Positions 35,218 through 48,373 of a stretch of 64,000 nt of DNA are shown one piece after another (the first letter of the stretch is position 1; the number at the start of each line of letters is the position of its first letter). Both the position numbers and the translations under genes were made by a program. The stretch covers positions 2,928,152-2,992,151 of the forward strand of contig VXAI01000067.1 of the NCBI GenBank assembly GCA_013399305.1. Direction: 5' to 3'. The notes under the pieces were generated by a model that saw only the letters and a list, made by a program, of their open reading frames with translations, searched no databases and had not been told where the DNA came from. Source of the stretch: Rostratula benghalensis. Its lineage: Eukaryota > Chordata > Aves > Charadriiformes > Rostratulidae.

Positions 35218-37000
35218 GTACCAAACTCTGCATTCAGGGATGGAGGAGGACATAATAAAGACGTACCTGCAGATGGATGCCTGTTGCCAAGAAGGGCTGA
35301 GCCAGGGTCATTAATGAGAATTAATCATTAATTAAACTGGGCATGATACACTGAAAATAATAGGTTAACTACTCCATTCTCTGGGAAATATCCTCCTTTA
35401 AGTTAAACTGGCTCACACAGTGCCTGTGCTTCCCCTGTAAAAGGCATGTCACTTACATATGATCCCTAGCCACTCAGTGAAGTTGTGGAAGCAACAATCT
35501 TTTTGCTGATTGAATTTTCACTTAATTTAATTTCATTGAAATCACAGATGGTGTCACCCAGCAGCTAGAGGCTAAAAAGGGGCACTTTACAAACTGAATA
35601 AAAAACTTATTATGTTATAATGAGTATCAAAAGCAAATGGAGGTGAAAACTGTACTGCAAACAACATGTTTACTCTATACTCACAGTGATATTAAAATTT
35701 AATTTATTTTTATTTTAAACTTTAATCACCCTCTTAAAGCAGATAGCTCTGTGATATGATGGAAAAACATGGTTTCTTATGGTTGAGACTGGAAATGGAT
35801 ATTAGGAACACAATAATGCTAAAACATAGACAGGTGTATATGGAGAATATAGAGAATGGCTCAAATGTGAAAAGTTAACTTACATAACTTTTTGTACAAA
35901 TGAGAAAAATAATAAAATATTCTTGCCCCATGCAGGCCACTAAAATGCACAGATAGTGTGATCAGTGGAATAGATTGCTTTCAAAACAGACAACTGTGGT
36001 ATGTGAACTTGTGCTTCCAGTTCTCACCAGCCTTTCCCCATCTCTTGGGGAAGTGAGTGCAAAAACTGTCACTGCCTGTTGTGGGAAGCATTCCCCAAAC
36101 CAAACCACCCTACTCTGAATGTACTGACTGGTGTCCTAGCAATGCATGGTACAGCAGGACAGTTTGTCACCCTGCAGTCCAGGGAGTGTGCAACTCTTCT
36201 GCTTTTTTACTATCAACCTACCACTCCTCAAAATGACATACAAGTTACTCAAGGGCACTATGTGCTAATAGCAGTTAATATTACCTGGGACACAGCATGT
36301 CTGTGAGGGAAACTTTGAAGGGGCAGAAAAGGATGCTTGCTTTTTCCATTGTGTAAATTGGAAAATGAACATCTATCATTATTGGAAATGAAGAAAATCT
36401 TTTCGTGATCCAATGGAATGTTGTCACCCCTCCTCTGATTTTCTACATGATTGTTTTTGGAGAAAGGAATAATAAATTTTAAGATAATCCCTGCTCACAG
36501 ATGTGTTATTTATTCACCCAGTTAACAGCCATTTCCTGTAATCAGTATAAACTGATCAATCTGCCATAATGAGAATGGAGCCAGCAGCTTCCTGGCCAGG
36601 GATGAGTCTGTGTCTCTTCTAATCTGCAGACATAACATATTGGAAGAGAAGACTGCTAAATTCCCACATGTTAAGCAGGGAGAACGTGGTAGCTTTCCCC
36701 TCTGCAGGTAGGTGGCTAAAATAAGATGCAGTAAGACAATAGCTCTCGCATCACTTGTATCATGACATATAAGAAAAAGACTGTTTTCTAGCATATGTTT
36801 GAATTATTTATCAATTAATTGTGACATTAAAAAAAAGTATTTTTTAGTTTCTATTACAATATACCTGCTATGACTAACGGATGATGTTCAAAATCGGATC
36901 CACAAATATATTAGAGCAATGATTTTTGACCCTTCGTAGAAAAATGCTTTTATTAGTGCTGTAAATACCTCTGCTGAACACACAGATGGAGGTAAACTAC
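35218..37000. other. Non-coding stretch, no gene seen
   Basis: AT-rich with 'taatgagaattaatcattaattaaac' just after 35310, a homeodomain-site-like cluster. No other feature was seen. Confidence 0.5.
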
Positions 37001-40000
37001 TGAGCAAATGAGATTTAGTGGAAAAAAAAAAGGGGATCAAATAGTGCTTTGTTCCTATGGAAGAGTAAACCAGCAAATAAAGCAACAAAAAATCCGGTTC
37101 CTTGATTTCAGGAGGCCCCATGGGCTGCCCTCCTGTAGTTGTACATTAGTTGGTGGGCACAGAAAACATCCTCTTTTTATGACTGCTATGTGATTGAAAA
37201 TAGACCAAGAAGTGCCTGAAAGATGTGCTGAAAAGAAAATACTTCCATAAAAACATTGTGAAATCTGCCATTTTATTTTTTCTAATATGGACATTGGTTT
37301 ACAGGAAACACAGCAAATAGAGACTAGTATATATCCAGAAATTTTTAGGGACCACTGCATCAGCATCTCTGTTTCTGTTTATAAAATAAGCCTAGATTCT
37401 CTCTGTCTTCTTTTTTGGGTCACTATGTAGGCTCTGAAAAATACAGCATGTTCAGAGAGTTCCTACAGTCAAAATATTTATTTCTTATGTAAAAAACCTC
37501 ATAACCCACCTAAGGCAATTCTTCTCCTTGCCCTGTCAACTTTACTGGGTCTTATGCTACTGTTGCTTAGCTGCTAAGATTGTACTCTTTACAAAGTTGT
37601 TTCCTGTCTGTTACCAAGAGACACCACACTGCAAGATGGAAAATATCTCCATCCAGTGACTCAGCACCCATCTTTAACCACAGAAGATATGAATTTTAAC
37701 TAATTCCTTTTCACATTAAGAGTCTGATATTATATAAAGGTCTATTTATACTTAATATTGTGACTAATTCTGCTGCAGTCAATGGCCTTTGGTGGGTAAG
37801 TTACATTTGTATGTATCTGCCAGAGTAAACTTTTGGGAAAGCAAACGGTATGAGTACAATAAAATTCAATACCACCAGTTTCTTTTCCATCAGACTTTAA
37901 AATAAACAAGAAACTAAATGCCAATAATACCAGGCTAATGCAGTGTTAATACAATTGCATAATCAACCACCAAATGTGAGAACTGCAAAGATGTGAGAAT
38001 CTTGGCTCCTGTGACTGTCCTGTGTGTGCAATGCTCCTGCATTTTTGACTAAGGAGCAGTACAATGAATAGTGCAGCTCAGGTCTATCCTGAGCCACGTA
38101 ACAAAGGGAGAACATGCAATCTAGCTGAACTTTTGCGTTAAACTCTTTTGTATTAGCTTTTTCTTGCTATGATATCAGTACAGCCATAACATTGTAATAA
38201 CAGGGTAATAGTGAAATTTTTTGTGTGTGCTTAATGTAATAATTAAGCTTTTGCTAACTCCTAATTACAAGTTTCATCTCATCCAATGAATGTATACTGA
38301 CTTATTTACACTTTAAAACTAAAGCAGCACAAGTTAACGCTGAAAAAGCATTGTTTACCACAATGGACATTAAAGGTGTGCCAGAAAATATTTTACTGAA
38401 TTTTTACTGAAAAACAGAGAGCACTCAATGTCGTAAATACTGTTTTGGATGTAGAGCTTACAACCCAGACCTGTTGTGTGTTGTTGAATCTGTGAAGGAC
38501 CAGCTTCTTTCTGGCTCTCTGTACACGTCCGATTGATTCTGCAGATAAGATTAAAATCTTCCTTGTGTCTCTATCCCCATCTACAGCTGTATGTACCCAA
38601 ATAAGAGCAAAAATCCTGTAACTATGTGCTTAAAAAAACAGATCTAGAATGCAATGTTTTGGGACAAAACCAATCTTTTATTATATGAACTGCCAGGTTT
38701 CTCTGGCTCCAGGGAATATTCCCTGGTTACTATAAGTGAAGGGCCCTCGTTAGGCACCTGAAAATTGAGAGCTACCAAGAGCTGGAGGGCTGCTGACAGC
38801 CCCACCACTGAGGAGGCACTGAGAGCTGAAAGTGCTTTACCCTCCTACAATGAGGCAGCGTAGCAGGATGCTTCCTCTCGCTGCCATTGTCCCCAGATTG
38901 AGCCATGGCTTCGCCTTGCCAAGTAGCAGCTCCCCTCCGAGGCACAAACACTACCTTACATGACTGCCCTGGTAGCTTATGGTCACACACATTTCTATGC
39001 ATAGCAGTGCACTGAGTTTCTAGGTTGAAAAGTGCCATGAGAATGCAGGGAATTATTAATATTGAAATTGTGAGTCTAATAATTTATATCCTACCTTCTC
39101 ATCAGTATCTTGCAAAGCATCCCCAGCAGCAAATGTTAGAAGTCATGACATTAAATGTTCTTTAGAGGAGTGCACTTTTTTTTTTAAACAAATAAGATTC
39201 TCCCTCTAAAAAGTCACTGGCAAAAACTCCAGCATGCCCAAAAGGGGCAGGATCTGCCTGTTAACTTCAAGAATATGTAGTTCATTTCAGCCGTGCTACC
39301 CTTGATGAAATCTCATGTGATAAATCATACAACCTAGACATGTTTCACTTGTTTGCCAATGAATTTGAAAAAGAGCTTATAGCAGTTGGGAGTGTAAATA
39401 CAATTAGATTTTAAAATTATTCAAGAATAATTTTAAAGTTCCCCTGAGGTTTCCATGTTAACTCAAATGGATTTTGCTTTCTGTCAGGATTCAGGTGCTT
39501 TCAGGAAAGCTCTGGTGAGAAGGCAGGTCATGTGACACCTAGTCCTATGTGAGGATTTGTGCACAGATCTAAATTACAGTACTACTGTAAACATTTAGTA
39601 ATGTGCTTTTAAGATAATGAAAAGCATATTCTTCTTAGTTTTTTTAATTCCGAACACAACGACATTTACAAATTCAGTTTGGCTTACTATAAACATTCCT
39701 CATCTTTACACCAACAGCCCCTGCTATAATTCTGCACGCCTGCATCAACTGCCTGCTCTGTGGCTCTTCCCTATGCTTTGGATCCCCAGTCAACACTTTT
39801 TGATGTTGCTGGGGGAAGACGCCAAGCGTTAATTCTTTAACTGATGAGATGTAGCTGTTGGGTTCTCGAGAGCAGGTTAGACCAAAACCATGCAGGAAGG
39901 TAAAAATGGCTTCCCACCTCTGACTAGTACATCTTCTCGATCTACCGCGATGAGTGTGTCTAAAATGAAGAAGTCAACATAGCAACACAACTGGCTTCAC

Positions 40001-40240
40001 TAATGTGTGGGGAAAGACAAACTGAGGATGGGAACATTCAAAAACACGCACAACCTCCTGCAGAGGCTGAGCGCCCTCCTCACCCACTCCAGGCTGATCT
40101 GCTCGAAGCTCCTTGTGAGAACCAGTGTTACCTCCCCACTTCTCCCACCTCGCTCTTCATATTCAGCAGCATTTTAAATGTGTCAGGAAACGTACAAGGA
40201 AAGTATTTGGTATTTGCCATTGATTAGCACTGCACGCATT
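37001..40240. other. Non-coding stretch, no gene seen
   Basis: A 'ctgctgcagtcaatggcc' string near 37771 may be another scrap of the 'gtcaatgg' sauropsid repeat. A T10 run lies at 39176-39185. A GC-richer patch is at about 38780-38960. No gene is supported. Confidence 0.5.
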
Positions 40241-40252
40241 TTTCATGAGGGT

Positions 40253-40266
40253 TTTTTTTTTTTTTT
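40253..40266 (+). repeat. Poly-T tract (T14)
   Basis: Fourteen consecutive T. No retroposed body was recognised next to it. Confidence 0.9.
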
Positions 40267-42050
40267 GCTAATCACATTTGGAGACATTTCCCCACAGAGT
40301 ACCACAATTTCCTAGTAATGAATAAGCTCAGCACTTGCAAGTTCAAGCTGGCAAATTGCCACTAAACATTTATTATCTCTGAACTGCTGCATGAAGAGTC
40401 CAACTATACAGCTAAACCAGGGAAAAGGAAAACCAGAAAATTAAGAAGGAAACATCAGTACCAAGTGCAGTACCAAGTTTTGAACTTCTGAAAAAAAGAG
40501 AAGCCTTGGAATGACTTTTAATTTACAGAGATGATTTGACTTGGGGTTTTTGGCACTTCCTGAGTTTTAGGATAGAGCTCTTGATCTAGACAGGCTGGTC
40601 CTATTACTTGGGGCATTACCATTGCTTTTAACAAAGCCGCAGCAGTGCTGCGTTACTGCAGTGGTGGCCATGCCTGAGGGCTACACCATCATTCTCTGGC
40701 ATGCCCAGTCAAGCCCTGAGGGAGAGGGGTTAGAATGGGGCAATGCAAAGGGCTGCTGATTCCACTATAGCGCCAAACACCATGGCTTCCCCTCAGCTGT
40801 ACAGAGAATGAGAGTCATTCTGCAATGCCCAGAAATATTGGCAAAACCCCTGAGGAATTCATAAGGAAAAAAAAAAAAATCACCTTTCCCAACCAAGTGC
40901 AAAAGCTGGTTTAGATGGTGCTCTCCTCACGTTTTTGCCCCCTATAAATTTGAAATTGCTTACCCCAAATCTTGATCTAAATAAAGATGTAAGGGAGCAC
41001 TTGCTTTCTGCAATTTCATTTTAAATCTGTAGCTCAAGGGATTCCAGTTTTGGCCCATCCCTAAAGAAAAGAAAATATAATACAATCCTTTAACATACCA
41101 GACAAAGAAGAACCCATGTGAGAATTATTTGTTCACAAACTTTTGATGCAGGGATCACTTTTTGCTCTGTGTTTGGGCAGCACCTGTCAGCAGACAGTCC
41201 TGATCCAGGACTGAGACCCCCAGATAATATGGATGAGCACTGGCCGGCTTCCTGCCACAGCACAGCAGCTTTTCAGCAGATAAAGAGAATAAGAAAAAGG
41301 TTTCTCAGAAACTAACTGCTAGAGGATTGTTTTTGAGTAGCTAGCGATGAGCAGTCCAGATATCAGCTGACAAATATTTACTGCAGAAGTTCCAAGAGTT
41401 AAAAGCTCATTCCTCTTAAGTAGCTGGACATGATATTTCTTCTGATTTTTTCTCATACGCTCTCTCTTCACCTCCATATAAGATATCATGGGAATTTTAC
41501 CAGCCTTAACCTCTTGTCTCCCCACAGCTCTACCCCAGGTAGGAGTTGACCTTTGCTAAGTGTTCAAGCTGCCTTTAATGAGGGAGGATGTGTGTTGTAT
41601 ATAGATCTTCCTGAAAATCCATGAAAAAAGGCTGTTGCCCAGTAACGAAGGGTCCAGTTCGGCTTCTTTTGCTCACATCCGCCCTTTCAGGCGGTCCTGC
41701 TGCTTCCTTTCTCTTACCTGAGTAAATAAACATGACATAATGTGGATGAAGTTGTGAGGCAGGGCAGGAGGCTCTGTGAATGCTTTCTCCAAGGGAGAGA
41801 GACCACAGGGCTCTCCCGGCAGACCTGGTTTACTGGGTAGCTGATTTTCCCAAGATTTTCCTACAGTCATCATTGCCATACAGTGACATATGAAGCAGAC
41901 ACTTGACCTGTGCCTGCTATTTAATTAAATGCACTTCTCCACCTTTTTCCTTTGCATTCATGCCATGATCCACGAAAGGATACACAAAATACAGTGTTGT
42001 TAATCGGCAAAACTTATGAAGCCTAAATGGAATATTTGGCTGGTTGTCTT
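40267..42050. other. Non-coding stretch, A13 tract
   Basis: A run of 13 A lies at 40867-40879. The palindrome ATTTAATTAAAT is at 41929-41940, and the same 'tttaattaaatg' word recurs near 42050. No gene was recognised. Confidence 0.5.
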
Positions 42051-42057
42051 TAATTAA

Positions 42058-42438
42058 ATGGGCATTAATACCATGCAACATCCTAACTCTAAATGTGATG
42101 GCATTAAAATAATTAACTGGTCTAATCTAGGTTTAAGAGGCTTGAAAAATAGATTGAAAATAGGTGCCAGTGTGACAGTATATCCCTGTGAAGGTGACCT
42201 TAATACTAGATACAGAAGAAGCATGCACGCATCCCAGCGCACACTGCGGACATATGAGTGCCTCCTGCCCTCTCAGACCTGCACTGCACAGAGCGGCACA
42301 GCCCTGCCTGGCTTCTCAGACTTCAGCAAGACAATAGGAAATAGCCTAGAAACAATTAGATGCCACGCAGTCAGAACATATTCTGAATTGTCTTCTGGTC
42401 CCTACCAGAAGCAAACCAAGGGCAGTCACAAAAGCTAG
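42058..42438 (+). other. 126-codon ATG-initiated open frame, unknown
   Basis: Starts at ATG and ends at TAG. The translation is hydrophilic and basic with scattered cysteines, and no signal peptide, domain or repeat was seen. The Kozak context is moderate (A at -3). No splice sites or poly(A) signal nearby support a transcript. It is longer than most chance ATG frames in this AT-rich DNA, but chance remains most likely. Confidence 0.15.
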
Positions 42439-42900
42439 AGCAGAATTTACAGTCTTGCAAATGTGCTAATGAGAGGGATGACTATCCGGCCAGCCTCCTT
42501 GACTGAAGCTTTCTGTGCTCATGGAGAGGAGGATGAGTTTCTAAGCTGATGAATAGCAAAGAAAGAAGGAAGCAATGGACCTTTTATGTCATCAACGTGT
42601 GTCTGAGACCAGCAGAGCAGTGAAATGTTTTACCACTAATGGCAGCAGAAAGCATGTGTGTTTTCTGGTAGGGGGGAGATCTCATGGAGGTGAAACTGAA
42701 AAGATTTCCCATGTGGTAATAGTGGGATGCAGCTACAGCACCTCATTCACAAGTGTTTAACTTTGTCTCAGAAGTGCACTATAGGACTAAAGCTATCAAA
42801 AAAGAAAAGGTCTCAGCCTGGCATGGATTCCTGGATTATTTCAGTGGGAGTGTTCAAATCTACAGCTCAGAGTGAACCAAGCCCTTTAAAACTTATCAAC
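42439..42900. other. Non-coding stretch, no gene seen
   Basis: 'ttatttcagtgggagtgttc' near 42837 resembles the sauropsid 'cttcagtgggag' repeat core. Nothing else is supported. Confidence 0.5.
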
Positions 42901-42907
42901 TAAACCT

Positions 42908-42934
42908 CTTCTTAGCAAAAGGTTTGCTAAGAAG
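42908..42934. repeat. Perfect 12-bp hairpin, 3-nt loop
   Basis: CTTCTTAGCAAA at 42908-42919 and TTTGCTAAGAAG at 42923-42934 are exact reverse complements with loop AGG. After a 2x2 internal loop the pairing continues for three more bases (AAC 42903-42905 with GTT 42937-42939). This is the strongest inverted repeat noticed in the window. It is still too short for a typical microRNA precursor. A cruciform or dimer-binding site is an alternative. Confidence 0.9.
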
Positions 42935-42978
42935 TTGTTGAATGAGAATGTTGAAGTTTTCATTCTCTCTTTTGGGTT

Positions 42979-42999
42979 CCCCCCCCCCCCCCCCGCCCC
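42979..42999 (+). repeat. Poly-C tract (C16 then GCCCC)
   Basis: Sixteen C followed by G and four C. The minus strand is therefore GGGG-C-G16, which could form a G-quadruplex; the plus strand could form an i-motif. Length is likely polymorphic and error-prone in assembly. It lies 45 bp from the perfect hairpin at 42908-42934. Confidence 0.92.
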
Positions 43000-44560
43000 G
43001 ATTCAGGATCGGAAAAGGTATTAAAAATATTTGTAACTCTCATTATGCTAAAATACACTCTTCAGAGCATCTTGTAAATGGGACAAATGTCTAGCTCTCC
43101 CTGATGCATGCTTTTCTGTACTCAGGGAAGTGTCAGACCCCTCGGTGGGGTGCACGAAGCCCCATGACTGTCCCTGGCACACAGTGCTCAGTAGGGGCTG
43201 CAGCACCAGGACAGTGAGCTCTGAGATGAAAGAAAGTGGCAGCCGTTTACTCATGCAGTTGACAAACGTAACCAGAAAATATGGTGAAAATTACTAAAAT
43301 CACTAGAATATTGTTCATGTGTCATCCTAGCAGCATAAGGCTCTGATTACAGGTTTAAGATTCTCTTTAGGCTGGACTTTAGCCATAAATGTAGGAAGAC
43401 ATGTTGTCAAAGTGATACTTTGTTCTGACCTTGTACGCAAGACAAAGATGATAAACAACTAATCTTTACTCGCTGACAATCACACAATGTGGGTAAAAGC
43501 TCCAAGAAGTTCATACCTCATCACTTAGGAGACAACGAGGGGTTTTTCTGTGTGTTGGCTCCTGACACCAAAACTCAATTCCATGAGGAAAAAAATAAAT
43601 CCAGCTGTAAACAGAGGAGGGTAAACATGTTCAGAAGAAATGTCTCCTGCTTGCTTGGGAAAGTTGTCATCTATTGATACCCTCATTCTAACAAAAGTTT
43701 TGCTGAACTTAACATGTATGTTGCATGGAGAGCAGAGCTGCTATAAAACTGTGGCACGGAAAGGGATAATTAAAGGCAAAATCAATTATTGTTTTTCCAA
43801 TTTTTTCAAGAAATCTTAGGATCTGCCAACATTACCAAGTAGAACAGTATAATGGAAGTGATCCGAAGAGTAAAACAGTTGGTGCTGAGGATGTCCACCC
43901 TACAGAGCTGGGTGATGAATTAATTTTCTACAAGCTCCAGTCTGATCGTATGGTTTGCATGCATTAGTTTTTTGCCTGAAGAGCATCTTTTGGTGAGCTG
44001 AAGTTACTTCTTCAGAGATCACAAGCGAAAGGAAGAATGGTTGGGTATTCCCCCAAAGTTCTGGACACCAGTTTTGAAGATGAGTCCCCTAAATAAGAGA
44101 TTTCCGTTAAAGACAGATAAACTGCTAGACCTCAGTGTTAATACCCACTGAACATATGCATTTTAGACCTTCTGGACAAAACTGATCCTTTGTTTATCAA
44201 TCTAAATAGGGTAACAAGAACAACAAACATGGCCATTTTGTTTTACCTTCCTCCTTGAAGAAGACTGTCAGCATCGTGCATCCATTCTGGCTGGAAGGTC
44301 AACAGTGAGATCTAGTCTTTTTTTTTATTATTACATGGGAGCTTAAATTCGGAGTAAATTAAACTGTGTCCATGCAAATCACACTGCTGTTAAACAATAA
44401 ATCCTAAATTATAGTACATAACAACAGTCATTAATGCCTGGCAGCTCCGATCACCCTGTTGACTCTGGGATGCAAAAAATCCAAACCACTATAGCTAAAG
44501 TAGGAAGGAGAGGAAAGTGCACCTCTAAACCCTGGTGTGATCTCAGCTGCCCAAAGTACA
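43000..44560. other. Non-coding stretch, no gene seen
   Basis: No supported feature beyond short open frames. Confidence 0.5.
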
Positions 44561-44569
44561 GTGGCAATC

Positions 44570-44790
44570 TGCAGGATTTTTGTCTTTATTTATCGGACTG
44601 CATAATCTAATTATCTCTCATTAGTCCAAAGCTGATTATTTCATTTATCTTTGTATATGTGACAACAAAAGGCTCTCTTTAATTAAGCAGATCAGCAATT
44701 AGCTGTTGTTTTATAGGCAGTTTTAAACATCCCTGTACAAATAGCATGCAGCATGATTGTAATCAGATGCTCAGGGAAGAATTGTAGATG
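44570..44790. promoter_or_regulatory. Probable enhancer-like conserved element
   Basis: A dense series of homeodomain-type sites: TAATTA at 44608-44613, CATTAG at about 44620, TTAATTAA at 44679-44686, CAATTAGCTG at about 44697-44706 and TTTTATAGG at about 44709. Between them are SOX/TCF-like words ('tatctttgta', 'gacaacaaaagg'). The sequence is complex, non-repetitive and AT-rich, as in vertebrate developmental enhancers. Of the candidates of this class in the window it looks the most typical. Conservation was not tested. Confidence 0.3.
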
Positions 44791-45865
44791 AGGACATTTT
44801 GATTTACAGCCCCATTTAGTTTAAAGCTGCACTGGCAAGTCTAACTCCAAAAGCAAAGGCTTACGAGATATGGCCAAGTTGCCAAGCACCCTCGATGGAA
44901 TGAAGGCATAACTGAGACAAGGTCTGCCAGTGAAATTTAGTTAGATCTATGGAAGAGCCTTTTGTGGGCTCACCCTCAAGAATATAGGAACTCTGTTTAC
45001 ATCAAACATTGTTCTGCTGTTTGTAGTGAAAGAGATTCACGTTCAAACTCCTCAGTGAAATAGCGACAGGCAGGTTTGAATGTACAGAGCTCTGTCCAGC
45101 CAGAGCAATCAGGAGTGTCTGTGGTTAATTCAAATGAGAGAATTACGTTCTATTTGTGACGATGCTGTTGACAGCAGTGGATACTGCAAGAAATATGAGA
45201 ACAACTTAATTTGGCTCGTGAATTATCCAAAAATCAGAGCAGCAAAAACACTAGAGCCTGGGTATCCTTCCAAGAATCTTTGGATGAATTCCCAGTCCCA
45301 GTGATTCCTTTATGTCCTCTTAAAAAAGCCTCTCCCACTCTGCGGCCAGTTTCTGGAGCAGAAGTCATCACTACTCCCTACTTTCCAGTCCCACACTACA
45401 GATATCTTAGCTTAGCCAAAATGTCAACACAATTTTTTGTTTAACTTTCCCAAATTTCTGCATTAGTTTCATCAGCAAAAAAATTCTTGCATCTAGCCAT
45501 ATGTATGTGTCAGTATGGCTTGGGGACTTGAGAGGGAAAAAATGCAGAAAGGAGAGAAAAGACATAAAAAAAAATTAATTCCTTACAGTAATTTATGAAA
45601 CCCCAGTAATTTTTAATTTTAAGATGTAGGTGCTGAGATAAGCACAAATAAATTAAGTTGGATGTGTCTGGGAGCACAGAGAGAAAGAACAATGGATTGG
45701 AATGCAAATCTCCACACAAACTCATATTTGTAAGCATTGGTATTGTCCATTACTTGAGAGTAGCTCGATTTAAATAATCAATTTGCAAGAGAAAACTGCT
45801 GGTGCATTTAATATACTGAACTTCCCCCACTGGACTGTGCTTGTGACCTGCTCTGCTTAAAATAT
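44791..45865. other. Non-coding stretch, no gene seen
   Basis: Short open frames only (up to 77 codons). Confidence 0.5.
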
Positions 45866-45871
45866 GGAGAA

Positions 45872-46792
45872 ATGGAGTTAACCAAACCAGAACAAAACAG
45901 ATGCTCCTTCTCTACTTCATTTGCATATGGAATTTCTTATTTTCCAAAAGTCACCTGGAAAATTATGTTTGCTTGTGTTGATACGATTTTCAAAATACAC
46001 CTGTTTTATTTTTTGAAAGACAATTCTTTTATATGCTTTTTTCCCTTACTGTTGGATGGTGATGTAAGATTTTTAACAGGAGCAAACTGTGATATTCCAG
46101 CTAAACCTACAAGGAAGAATTGGAAACTTTGGAAGAAATGGGAGGTCCTTCAATGCCTAGATTTCTCCGCACAGGACTCCTTTGCAAAGTGTAATAAGCT
46201 TCAAGCAATGCAGTGTTATGAGGCTGTTTACTTGCTGGTAATTGGCAATTAAGCCTAGTATAAAAGGCTAATGGTAATTCTTTCCTGCTTCGAGAGTAAG
46301 AGGTAGAAATCTTGCCTGAACAAACTGAAGACATCTGTGAAACTCCTTGAAGTGAGTCATGAAAAGGACATAACCTCTCAAGCATCTGCCATGAATTCTA
46401 AGAGTCCCTTAAAAAAACCCGATAACGAAAACCATGAAAAATCTAGGGCACCATATTATACAGAGGGAATCAATGTTGTTTTGAATGAATCAGATTGTAG
46501 CAATCTTCATCAAAAAATGCAATACCAGAAAAGCTGGGTCCAGTCAGTCAGCTCCTGGAGTCCTGATACAGTTCCACTGACTGGGAATGACCCCTTCAGT
46601 ACAAGGCTTTTATTTAGAAGAAACAAACCCCACCCGGTAGCGCTGTTCTCAACACTAATAATGGGGGCAGAAAAGGCTAACAAAAGACTGGCAGGAACAG
46701 TGTTAGATGTAATTACTGAGTGGCTTTTGAATAAACAGCCTAGTGAATACGTAAAGACCTTTTACAGGATAAATTTTTCCTTCATATTCTGA
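45872..46792 (+). other. Two in-phase open frames, possible decayed coding region
   Basis: Two ATG-initiated frames, 45872-46252 (126 residues) and 46391-46792 (133 residues), lie in the same phase. The stops in that phase between them fall only within about 46250-46310. The first translation has a hydrophobic, Phe-rich middle section and a Trp/Lys-rich segment (KNWKLWKKWEVLQC). The second is hydrophilic at first and ends in an amphipathic Leu/Trp/Tyr-rich tail. Neither was recognised. A spliced gene, a pseudogene, or coincidence in AT-rich DNA are all possible. Coincidence is not excluded, because no splice sites were matched. Confidence 0.2.
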
Positions 46793-48370
46793 TCACAATA
46801 TATCTGTAGAGACAGTAGTTGAGCCAAACCTAGTCTTCCCATTATTAAATATGGTCTTAAAATAAGAAAAAATGTTCTTCCTCTGGGCTTATTCTGAGAA
46901 TATCTAGTGGGTATATTGAGCAGCGGGAAAATAAGATTAGAAAGCAAGTAACATAGATGGCTGATGGGATATTCTCCATGAGAGGCTTGTGGAGCACCAG
47001 GCAGGCTTCCAGGAATAGCAGTACCATGTAGGACCACTGCTGTGTCATCTCAGTGGCATGGACCCCATATTGACAGCTTCATTAAAACCAAGGTCAAAAT
47101 GACAGTCCTGTCTCAGAGAGTCTGTGACCTAACTAACTGCTGTTAGACACTTCCTAGGGAGAGCAAAATAGACATGACCTGTACTCTGTACCCCTACATA
47201 AAATGGTGCAAGAGGCCATCATAAGTAAGTGTTGTTACCCCCTTCAACAGTTTTCTCCTTTTTTACACTACAAAATATTGGTCAATATTCATGCCAAAAA
47301 AATCCCCAACTGAAATATGAAGTCAATATGAACTTGAACTCAACCACAATAATAGCTTTAATTTATAGTAGAAGGAGAGACAGTAGGTTGAGCCAAGGGC
47401 CGTAACAGCCAAAATCCATGCTGTACAGAAAAAGCAAAACCCATAGTATCTACTCATATCGCAAAATCTACAACAGAAAAAGCTTTGAATGATATCAGGT
47501 CTCAATGGAAACCCCGGAATGGAAATTAGGGATGTATCATATCTATTGCACACCCTTTCACTCCACTGGCTTTGGCTTCCAAGTCAAGGGACTGGAAGCA
47601 AAACCAGGAGTCAATCTAGTGATCTAGGATTACTGAGGACAGGCGCTGCCTCACCTAGAGTTGCTCCTCAGCTGATCTGGAAGACAGCACTTGGTCCATA
47701 CTCAGCCATTCCACAAACCCTGTGACTCCCACACCTTGCTAAAGAAGACAGCAAACTACATCGAGAACAATTTTCAGTGCAGGGTACTGCATTAGAATAG
47801 AGATATTCATCTGAAGGGAGATGGTCTAGTTATAGATTTCTTGAAGTAAATTATTTTATTCATAGAATGGCATCTAGTTAAACAAGTTCTCTGAAGCCCG
47901 GCTAGCCCTCACTTTTAACTTCTGACCATCTGCTGGCTTTTATGCCTTTGATGCATTCTGTATCATAAATTGCAAATGAGGAGCCTTTTTGAAGTTTGTG
48001 AATTTCACTTAATGTTATTCTAGTCCACTGGGAATGTGTACATGAACCAAACTTTCACTCCCCACAGAGGTGTGCCACAGCTGGCTACAGCCACACCTTT
48101 CTTACTGCTTCATTTACATTTTCTAATTCATACAGACTCTTAGGAATAAGTAAGCAAATAATTAAAGTGGCTAACAGACCTAAGATAATTTAATGTTGGG
48201 TTGGGTTTTTTTTTCCTGAAAAAGTCAAAGTAAATTGGCTTATTTATGATAAATGTATTTTGTAGCACATACTTTTTAGGACTCAAAAAAGCTATTTCTA
48301 CATACAAGAGGAACAGCTTGGGGGTTAAGGCTTTGTGTTTGTACTTTTGCAGTATCACAGGCAACTCCTC
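46793..48370. other. Non-coding stretch, no gene seen
   Basis: No supported gene. A 'tcatagaatggc' string near 47865 recalls a CR1 tail but has no CR1 body. Confidence 0.5.
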
Positions 48371-48373
48371 TGC

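Noticed and set aside
36805..36830. 10-bp palindrome CAATTAATTG
   Set aside because: Short AT-rich palindromes of this size are expected many times by chance.
46970..47160. Possible LTR-like or retroviral remnant
   Set aside because: No paired repeat, primer-binding site, polypurine tract or retroviral motif could be seen.
47862..47880. 'attcatagaatggcat', resembling a CR1 tail
   Set aside because: Isolated 12-15 bp similarity with no adjoining CR1 sequence.
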